Positions 1 to 5,339 of a stretch of 8,012 bases of DNA are shown here, one piece after another. The notes below the pieces were generated by a model that ran no database searches, was not told the origin of the DNA, and saw only the letters and a program-made list of their open reading frames with translations. The first letter of the stretch is position 1. Each line of letters opens with the position of its first letter. A program made the translations under genes and the position numbers. The stretch comes from an uncultured Bacteroidota bacterium (lineage in GTDB: Bacteria; Bacteroidota; Bacteroidia; UBA7662), in NCBI GenBank assembly GCA_903908015.1, contig CAIVQI010000092.1, positions 1 to 8,012 of the forward strand. The letters are read 5' to 3'.

Positions 1-808
1 GCCATGGACCTCGCCATCAAAAAAGCAGCAGAAGTGGGTTCATCGGTCGTCACAGTATCCCATTCCAATCACTATGGAATCGCGGCCTACCATGCCATGC
101 GCGCCCTTCCCCACAATATGATAGGATGGAGTATGACCATGCGAGTCCACTCGTGGTGCCTACCCGCGGACGCGAGAGGATGTTGGGCACCAACCCAATG
201 TGCTGGGCATTTCCAGGGGGTCGTTATCCAGCCATTGTAGTTGACACAGCCACCTCAGCCGCTGCCAATGGAAAATTAGAAATAGCTGAGCGAAAGGGTG
301 AACCAATCCCAGAAGGTTGGGCCTTGGACCCCATGGGTGAGATCTCCACTCAAGCCCATGTACTTCGGGAAGGGGGGAGCCTTCTCCCGTTGGGCAGCGT
401 AGGCAAGCAGGCTGGCCATAAGGGTTATGCCTTGGGCAGTGTGGTAGATTTGTTGTCAGGCGTACTGTCGGGCGCAGGATTTGGACCATGGGTGCCCCCC
501 TTTGTTTCGTTTTTACCTATGCCAGAAAATCCTCCAGGGCACGGAATCGGACATATTTTTGGGGCCATCCGGGTCGATGCATTTCGCAGGCCGATCAGTA
601 TTTTGCTGCAATAGAACGGTGGATTGAGCGTTTCAAAAGCTGTGTTCCGGTGGATGCCCGTCAGCCCGTACTCGTTCCAGGTGAACCAGAACTACAATTT
701 CACGAGCAAAGGATGTCTGCAGGCATACCGCTCACACCAGCTGTCATGGATCAACTATTCTCGTTGGCGGATCGTTTTGGTTTGCCCAAACCAGTTCCCG
801 CACATTGA
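1..808 (+). pseudogene. Ldh_2 family malate/L-lactate-type dehydrogenase, 5' partial, two frameshifts
   Basis: NAD(P)-dependent 2-hydroxyacid oxidoreductase of the malate/L-lactate dehydrogenase (Ldh_2) family, probably cytosolic. Recognisable family segments run through three frames in order. Frame 1 from base 1 carries SNHYG and ends IGWSMT. Frame 3 then continues ASPLVVPTRGRERMLGTNP, TSAAANGKLEIAERKGE, GSLLPLGS, HKGYALGSVVDLLSGVLSGA, GPWVPPFVSFL and RVDAFR. Frame 2 finishes ADQYFAAIERWIERF to a TGA at 806-808. The joins imply loss of one A near 138-139 (ACC-AAT read as ACC-AT) and one C near 584-586 (CGC-CAG read as CGC-AG). About 268 residues are present; family members are about 340-360, so the N-terminus, with the conserved DSHG-type segment, lies upstream of the window. 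The protein is well conserved on both sides of each shift and has no other stop, so sequencing error or a very recent lesion is likelier than an old pseudogene. Substrate specificity (malate, lactate, sulfolactate, ureidoglycolate and so on) cannot be assigned. Confidence 0.85.
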
Positions 809-835
809 CCAACTAGAATTTGGCTATAGATTTTG
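805..835 (+). promoter_or_regulatory. Possible Bacteroidota-type promoter upstream of ybaB
   Basis: A TTG at 805-807 is followed after 19 bases by TAGATTTTG at 827-835. This resembles the Bacteroidota promoter pattern (-33 TTTG, -7 TAnnTTTG), but with one extra T in the -7 box. It overlaps the stop codon of the dehydrogenase and lies 25 bases before the ybaB start. The match is imperfect and the region is A/T-rich, so chance is quite possible. Confidence 0.25.
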
Positions 836-841
836 GCTATA
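819..841 (+). repeat. 10-bp direct repeat, 13-bp period
   Basis: TTTGGCTATA occurs at 819-828 and again at 832-841, separated by GAT. The repeat lies in the 52-base gap between the dehydrogenase stop and the ybaB start. It could be a small tandem duplication or two half-sites for a regulator; nothing else in the sequence identifies a binding protein. Confidence 0.5.
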
Positions 842-860
842 TTTAAGGCAAAATACCAAT

Positions 861-1196
861 ATGTTCGACTTATTCGGAATGATGGACAAAATCGGCAAGC
901 TGAAGGAAGCTGTCGAGGATGTCAAAACCAAGTGCGACGGAATCTCAGTGAGCGCAGCAGCTGCCGGTGGTGGTGTAATGGTTGTTTCTTCGGCCAACAA
1001 ACACATTAGGGAAGTGCGGATTACGCCTGATGCCCATCAAAACTTGTCGCCCACAGAACTAGAAGCAGCAATCTTGAGCGCTGTTAATGATGCCCTCAAG
1101 GAAGCCCACCGAACCTATAAATCAGAGTTTAAACAGGCCACCGAGGGATTAATTCCCAATATTCCTGGATTGGATTTATCCAAATTTATGGGTTGA
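861..1196 (+). CDS. ybaB: YbaB/EbfC family nucleoid-associated protein
   Basis: Small DNA-binding nucleoid protein of the YbaB/EbfC family. Family members form dimers that bind DNA and help organise the chromosome; in many bacteria the gene sits near dnaX/recR, but that is not seen here. The 111-residue product matches the usual length of about 100-110. It shows the family layout: an N-terminal amphipathic helix (MFDLFGMMDKIGKLKEAVED, 1-20), a central beta region with the AGGGVMVVSSANKHIREVRI signature (35-54), a C-terminal helix (about 64-93) and an IPGL-containing tail. The ATG at 861 is chosen because homology begins exactly there; the frame is open further upstream, but that extension overlaps the dehydrogenase and looks unlike any protein. 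There is no clear Shine-Dalgarno, only TTTAAGG about 12 bases upstream. The stop is followed after one base by the next start, so the two genes are probably co-transcribed and translationally coupled. Confidence 0.92.
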   Translation: MFDLFGMMDKIGKLKEAVEDVKTKCDGISVSAAAAGGGVMVVSSANKHIREVRITPDAHQNLSPTELEAAILSAVNDALKEAHRTYKSEFKQATEGLIPNIPGLDLSKFMG

Positions 1197-1197
1197 T

Positions 1198-1677
1198 ATG
1201 CTGGGGCGCCTCCATCCATTTTTCGTACATTTTCCCATAGCCCTTTTGGTAACGGCTTTGGTAGCCCATGTGTTGTTTTGGTGGCGAAAACATCCTTCAT
1301 TATTGTTATTTAGTCGATTTTTGCTCGTAGGCGCTGCACTAGGCGCACTCCTATCTGCCCTCAGTGGTGGTTGGGCCGAGGATGCTGCAGGCGAGCTAAG
1401 CGCTGAAATACATGAAGCCATTGAGCAGCACGAAACCATGGGCTATGTTCAGGCGTGGCTCCTTCCTGTTTTGGCCATGTGGGGGGTGATGCGCAGGAAA
1501 AGCATGCAGGATCGTGAGCTGAGTATTTTTTTTGGTGTCATGTTGTTGGCAACGGTGCTGATGCTCTACACGGGTTGGTTGGGTGGTGGATTGGTCTACG
1601 AACATGGTGTGGGTATTGAATCATCTGTTTTGGGTGTCACGCCAGACTCCAGTGCGCTGCCGCCGAACCCGCAATGA
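1198..1677 (+). CDS. DUF2231 (COG4244) integral membrane protein
   Basis: Predicted inner-membrane protein of 159 residues belonging to DUF2231. The family hallmark LHPFFVHFPIALL opens the protein (5-17), and the second conserved stretch, TGWLGGGLVYEHGVG, lies at 125-139. Four hydrophobic segments are visible at roughly 11-30, 38-58, 82-98 and 109-130, leaving a short hydrophilic C-terminal tail. Histidines 6, 11, 72, 78 and 136 fall at or near predicted membrane boundaries; they might bind a metal or heme, but that is inference and the family has no settled biochemical role. The ATG follows the ybaB stop after a single T, which favours coupled translation; no separate promoter or ribosome site is needed. 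The next gene starts 178 bases later, so the unit probably ends here, although no clear terminator hairpin was found. Confidence 0.88.
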   Translation: MLGRLHPFFVHFPIALLVTALVAHVLFWWRKHPSLLLFSRFLLVGAALGALLSALSGGWAEDAAGELSAEIHEAIEQHETMGYVQAWLLPVLAMWGVMRRKSMQDRELSIFFGVMLLATVLMLYTGWLGGGLVYEHGVGIESSVLGVTPDSSALPPNPQ

Positions 1678-1773
1678 GCCATCTACGGATCACCAAGAAC
1701 ACTATGGATGTGAGGCAACTTTAAAATATGAGGATGCTTGATTGTTCACTGTTTGATATTGCCGTAAAGGGGA

Positions 1774-1814
1774 CATCGCAGGTGGTGGCAAACTGCCGAA
1801 GCCGTTTTGCGATG
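1774..1814 (+). promoter_or_regulatory. Possible stem-loop in the lepB 5' leader
   Basis: CATCGCA at 1774-1780 is complementary to TGCGATG at 1808-1814, a perfect 7-bp stem. Inside it, GGCA (1787-1790) and TGCC (1794-1797) can form a smaller 4-bp hairpin around AAC. The 5' arm could alternatively pair with the second TGCGAT at 1821-1826. There is no following U-run, so it is not an intrinsic terminator. It starts about 80 bases before the lepB ATG. A regulatory role is speculation. Confidence 0.25.
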
Positions 1815-1826
1815 CATTTTTGCGAT
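1805..1826 (+). repeat. 9-bp direct repeat, 13-bp period
   Basis: TTTTGCGAT occurs at 1805-1813 and at 1818-1826 with a 4-base spacer (GCAT). It overlaps the 3' arm of the possible stem-loop, giving two alternative partners for the upstream arm. The period equals that of the repeat before ybaB, but the two sequences are unrelated. Confidence 0.45.
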
Positions 1827-1855
1827 ACCGCTTAAAAGTCCATTAAATCAAAATT

Positions 1856-2950
1856 ATGAATTGGAAATTTTGGAAACGTAGCCCATCCAAAGCACGTAAG
1901 AAATCGGCCACCCGGGAGTGGATCGAGGCCATTGTTTTTGCTCTGGTCGCCGCTGGCCTGATCCGAACTTTTGCCATAGAGGCCTACACGATCCCCACCC
2001 CATCCATGGAGAAGAGCCTCATGGTAGGTGATTTTCTGTTTGTGAGTAAGATGAGTTATGGGGCCCGATTGCCGATGACACCCGTTGCTTTCCCTTTGGC
2101 ACACAATACCTTGCCCTTGTTGAACATAAAGTCATATATCGACGGTGTTCAATGGAAATACAGGAGATTACCAGGATTTAGTAAGATCAAAAACAACGAC
2201 GTCGTCGTGTTCAATTATCCGATGGAGGATTGGCGCCCCGTTGACCGGCGCGACAACTACATCAAACGCTGTGTAGGAATCCCTGGCGATACCTTGGCCA
2301 TTCGCAACCGAATGGTCTACATCAACGGAAAGGCCATAGATCGGCCCAAGGGACTACAGCATCGCTTTGTGGTGAGAACCGATGGAAGTGGTTTTAACCC
2401 GAAGACACTCGAAAAGATGGATGTAACCGAAGGAGGCGCCTTCTCTGCGCAAGGTGACTTTATGTTCAACCTCACAGAAGAGAATGCGGATAAAATGAAG
2501 CAATTTGGCAATGTGCGCATCCTCGAACCTTATGTTATGCCGCTGGGAGAGTACACGGAAGAGGTTTTCCCCCATCATGAGCACTATCCTTGGAACCTCG
2601 ATTCCTACGGCCCCATAGTGATTCCCGCCAAGGGCATGCGTATGCCTTTAGACATGCACAACATCCACATTTACCGAAGGGCCATCGAGGTTTACGAGAA
2701 GCAGAAGGTCGAGGTAAAAGACAAAATGGTGTACATCAATGATGAACCTGCGGATGGGTATACTTTCCGGATGGACTATTACTGGATGATGGGCGATAAC
2801 CGCCATAATAGCCTCGATTCGCGCTATTGGGGTTTTGTACCCGAAGATCACGTCGTGGGCAAGGCAGTATTTGTTTGGCTCAGCCTCGACTACAGCAAAT
2901 CTCTGTTCAACAAAATTCGGTTCAACCGTACGTTTCGGAGCATTCAGTAA
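1856..2950 (+). CDS. lepB: Signal peptidase I (LepB, S26 family), Bacteroidota-type long form
   Basis: Inner-membrane serine protease that removes signal peptides from exported proteins, including outer-membrane receptors like those encoded next door. The 364-residue product has a basic N-terminus (KFWKRSPSKARKK), one membrane helix (about 22-43) and the conserved boxes. Box B is IPTPSMEKSL with nucleophile Ser50. Box D is YIKRCVGIPGD (135-145) with general base Lys137. Box E is MGDNRHNSLDSRYWGFVP (312-329). Between boxes D and E lies an insertion of well over 100 residues that enlarges the periplasmic beta domain, typical of the phylum's enzymes and absent from short Gram-positive forms. Two similar strands, MVYINGKAID (153-162) and MVYINDEPAD (291-300), bracket it. 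All catalytic residues are intact. The ATG gives the natural basic start before the helix and follows an A/T-rich leader without Shine-Dalgarno. The stop codon lies 4 bases from that of the convergent receptor gene. Confidence 0.96.
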   Translation: MNWKFWKRSPSKARKKSATREWIEAIVFALVAAGLIRTFAIEAYTIPTPSMEKSLMVGDFLFVSKMSYGARLPMTPVAFPLAHNTLPLLNIKSYIDGVQWKYRRLPGFSKIKNNDVVVFNYPMEDWRPVDRRDNYIKRCVGIPGDTLAIRNRMVYINGKAIDRPKGLQHRFVVRTDGSGFNPKTLEKMDVTEGGAFSAQGDFMFNLTEENADKMKQFGNVRILEPYVMPLGEYTEEVFPHHEHYPWNLDSYGPIVIPAKGMRMPLDMHNIHIYRRAIEVYEKQKVEVKDKMVYINDEPADGYTFRMDYYWMMGDNRHNSLDSRYWGFVPEDHVVGKAVFVWLSLDYSKSLFNKIRFNRTFRSIQ

Positions 2951-2954
2951 CGAT

Positions 2955-5279
2955 CTATTCTGTTCCGCTGTAGCGTAATTGAATGCCCCAAGTACGAGGT
3001 GGGCCAATGTTACCGGGAACAATCATATAATCGCGGTTGCCTACATTCCGAACCAGAACACTGATGTTAATATCATGTCGCAAGTCGTAACCCATTCTTA
3101 GGTCGATGATCAGATCGCCTGATGCGCGACGGGTACGAAAGGGTGCTACACCAGAAATCAAGGTTTCAAATTCTGTATCGATGGCCGTCATAAAACTATT
3201 GAATCGAAGGTTCGAGCCTGCATCAAATCGCCCGCGCCTCAGGGTTACATCCGAACGAAATACATGGGGGGTACGGTATTTTAGATCTTCCTTCAATAAA
3301 ATGTCTGGCCGATCAGGTATGGGCTGATACCACTCGATCGGTTGAATATAGGTGTATCCCAGCTGACCATTGAACTTGAATCCACGCCACGAACCAGTGG
3401 CACCCGTGGTCAATTCGATTCCTCGGATCATACTCGATCGGTTATCTAAATTTCGGGCTTGAAAACCAGCACCTTGGGGGTAGAAGCCAAAGCGAAACTC
3501 TATCATATTAAAGTATTGCGTCCAAAAAAGGGCAAGATCAGTCAGGCCAGTCCATGCTCCCCATTTCCAGATTTGCTTGATGCCGGTCTCGGCGCTCCAA
3601 CCTGTTTCGGTGGAAAGGCTCGGGTTAGGAAAAACCGCTACTGGTCCGGCTGCGCCACGAACATAGCGCTCGGCAATGGATGGCGTGCGAAAACCCTGAC
3701 CAAAAGAAGCCCGGAGCCATGTAAATGACGCTGCGCGATAATTGAGACCCAGTCGAACGACTGGATAACGCAATGGTGGGTTGCTATCGATCACAAATTG
3801 TTCGATGCGCAAGCCCAAAGAGTAATTGAACCGCCCGATTTTGTGATCAGCCTGTACATAAGCAGCTAGATTTCGGCTGCTGCGCAGACCATACAGTATG
3901 CCGCTGTTCACAAAGTTGTATTGATGCAGGAGACCAGCCGTAGCAACAAGGCCAGGAAGTATGTTGCGCTGGTGTTGAAGTTCGGTGAAATAAACTTCTC
4001 CTCTCGTATTTCTGGAACTATCACCCCTGTTGTCGGTGAGATAATAACGGTTGCGCAGCGTGGTTTTTTGTCCGTTCAATCCATAATAGTAAATACACGG
4101 ATCGAGTGTCCAGCGCATCGAGCGTTGGTTGTCATTGGTGCCTGGAGAAGGAAAGAAGGCCAGCGTATCGTTCTCCCAAAAGAAAAAATTGCCAAAGGTA
4201 TCGGTCATGGCGTTTGTGCTTAGGCTGAAACTGACCCGTTCACCCAGACGATGGCGCCAATGGATGTTTCCGCGGATGCGTCGACTAAATTCACCGATTC
4301 TATAACCCTCATCATTCACTGCAAAAACACCAATCGTGAGGTCGTTTCGACCAATTTGCCGGCTATGCAATAGCCCCAAACCCGACTGGTTTCGACCGTC
4401 TGATCTCCGATAGGGAGTTTTAAAGAAATCTCTTGGGGCATCGTGGAGAAAGCTGAATAATTGAGCCTCTGTTCGCGGTGTTTCGGTGGGGTAGGCCGTA
4501 CGAAGGTTGATGATACCACCCAGAGCAGCGCTGCCGTAGAGGGCCGAGGCTGCACCTTTCACCACTTCAATTTGGGATATATTTTCGATAGGGATGAAAC
4601 TCCATTTTGCATCACCCGCATCTCCGGCCAGCAAGGGCATATCGTCGACCAAAACCTGAACCCGACTACCAGCGCCGTAGCTGAAACCGCTTGTTCCCCG
4701 AATATTCAATTGGCCATTCACCATTTGCACCCCAGGCACGCGATCGAGGGCATCATCAAATCGGGTGATGGCATTGCGATGGAGGGCCGATGGTCGAACG
4801 ACCTCCATGCTCACCGTCACCTCCTCAGTCCTTTGCTCGAACCTGCCTGCAGTCACCACGACAGCCGATAATTCGTCGGCTGAGTGGCGTAAGGCCACGT
4901 CGATGGTGGTGTTTTGGCTGATTTCCCCTTGCAACGATTGGCTTTCAAAGCCAACATAGCTAAACCGGATCACATACTGGCCTTGTGGGAGCAAGAGTTC
5001 ATAGCGACCTTGTGCATCTGTGGTTGTGCCAAGTGATGCCTGTGGCGCAACGGCTTGCACCCATACATTCACCCCAATCAAGGGTGATTTCTGTCCGGCA
5101 GCTTCCCTCACTGTTCCGTATAGCTTGAATCGTTGACCCGTAGGGGATTGCTGTGCACAGGCCCAATGAGCAGTGCAGCATGGCCAAAGTATGGCAAGGA
5201 ACAACAGGCCGAACGGGTTGAACATGACATATTTATGCGTTATTTCCGAAGAGGATGTCCTTAACGATTTCTTTTTCAT
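2955..5279 (-). CDS. TonB-dependent outer-membrane receptor (downstream copy of tandem pair)
   Basis: Energised outer-membrane transporter driven by TonB-ExbB-ExbD; substrate unknown. Of 774 residues, a hydrophobic signal segment (about 21-36) ends in a plausible ACA|QQ cleavage site at 40-44. A carboxypeptidase-regulatory-like beta-sandwich follows (about 52-132), then a candidate TonB-box segment ELSAVVVTAGR (136-146). The plug domain (about 150-260) contains LNIRGTSGFSYGAGSRVQVL, IENISQIEVVKGAASALYGS and GGIINLR, and a beta-barrel runs to the C-terminus. The protein ends WGIQLRYSGTE rather than in the common terminal aromatic residue. An alternative ATG at 5225 (residue 19) gives a 24-residue signal peptide, but one without any positive charge, so the upstream ATG is kept with reservation. 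It is homologous along its whole length to the adjacent receptor. With no SusD homologue beside it, it is not an obvious SusC. Uptake of a siderophore, cobalamin, metal chelate or small peptide are all possible. Confidence 0.93.
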   Translation of the reverse strand: MKKKSLRTSSSEITHKYVMFNPFGLLFLAILWPCCTAHWACAQQSPTGQRFKLYGTVREAAGQKSPLIGVNVWVQAVAPQASLGTTTDAQGRYELLLPQGQYVIRFSYVGFESQSLQGEISQNTTIDVALRHSADELSAVVVTAGRFEQRTEEVTVSMEVVRPSALHRNAITRFDDALDRVPGVQMVNGQLNIRGTSGFSYGAGSRVQVLVDDMPLLAGDAGDAKWSFIPIENISQIEVVKGAASALYGSAALGGIINLRTAYPTETPRTEAQLFSFLHDAPRDFFKTPYRRSDGRNQSGLGLLHSRQIGRNDLTIGVFAVNDEGYRIGEFSRRIRGNIHWRHRLGERVSFSLSTNAMTDTFGNFFFWENDTLAFFPSPGTNDNQRSMRWTLDPCIYYYGLNGQKTTLRNRYYLTDNRGDSSRNTRGEVYFTELQHQRNILPGLVATAGLLHQYNFVNSGILYGLRSSRNLAAYVQADHKIGRFNYSLGLRIEQFVIDSNPPLRYPVVRLGLNYRAASFTWLRASFGQGFRTPSIAERYVRGAAGPVAVFPNPSLSTETGWSAETGIKQIWKWGAWTGLTDLALFWTQYFNMIEFRFGFYPQGAGFQARNLDNRSSMIRGIELTTGATGSWRGFKFNGQLGYTYIQPIEWYQPIPDRPDILLKEDLKYRTPHVFRSDVTLRRGRFDAGSNLRFNSFMTAIDTEFETLISGVAPFRTRRASGDLIIDLRMGYDLRHDINISVLVRNVGNRDYMIVPGNIGPPRTWGIQLRYSGTE

Positions 5280-5339
5280 GCGGGTACGGGCATTTGATTG
5301 AGATGAAACAATCCTTCGATTGAGCTGGTATTTGGATGT
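5280..5339 (-). other. Spacer between the two receptor genes
   Basis: 60 bases between the upstream receptor stop and the downstream receptor start, or 114 if the internal ATG at 5225 is used. It holds a weak 5-bp inverted repeat (CAATC at 5309-5313, GATTG at 5318-5322) and two copies of GATTGAG on the plus strand (5296-5302 and 5318-5324). No terminator or convincing promoter is visible, so read-through from the upstream gene is expected. Confidence 0.5.

Larger units (their letters stand above)
1678..1855. other. Intergenic leader upstream of lepB, with short repeats
   Basis: 178 bases without a convincing gene. A 35-codon ATG frame (1728-1835) exists but resembles nothing known. The last 80 bases hold a small inverted-repeat structure and a 9-bp direct repeat, listed separately. 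The final stretch before the lepB ATG is A/T-rich (TTAAATCAAAATT), as is common before Bacteroidota start codons. I see no strong Bacteroidota -33/-7 promoter and no terminator with a T-run for the DUF2231 gene. Confidence 0.6.

Noticed and set aside
160..489. 109-residue antisense frame opposite the dehydrogenase
   Set aside because: A shadow of the conserved plus-strand Ldh_2 coding sequence; low-quality protein with no domain.
624..860. N-terminal extension of the YbaB frame
   Set aside because: It overlaps the conserved C-terminus of the dehydrogenase in another frame, and YbaB homology starts exactly at the ATG at 861.
1728..1835. 35-codon ATG frame in the lepB leader
   Set aside because: No recognisable similarity, no ribosome site, and a composition typical of a random frame; overlaps the repeat structure. 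Not supported as a gene.
2648..3022. 124-residue minus-strand frame across the lepB 3' end
   Set aside because: It is antisense to conserved LepB box E and runs past the convergent receptor stop; no protein-like features.
5309..5322. Hairpin between the receptors as a transcription terminator
   Set aside because: The stem is only 5 bp and A/T-rich and lacks a proper following U-run, too weak for an intrinsic terminator.
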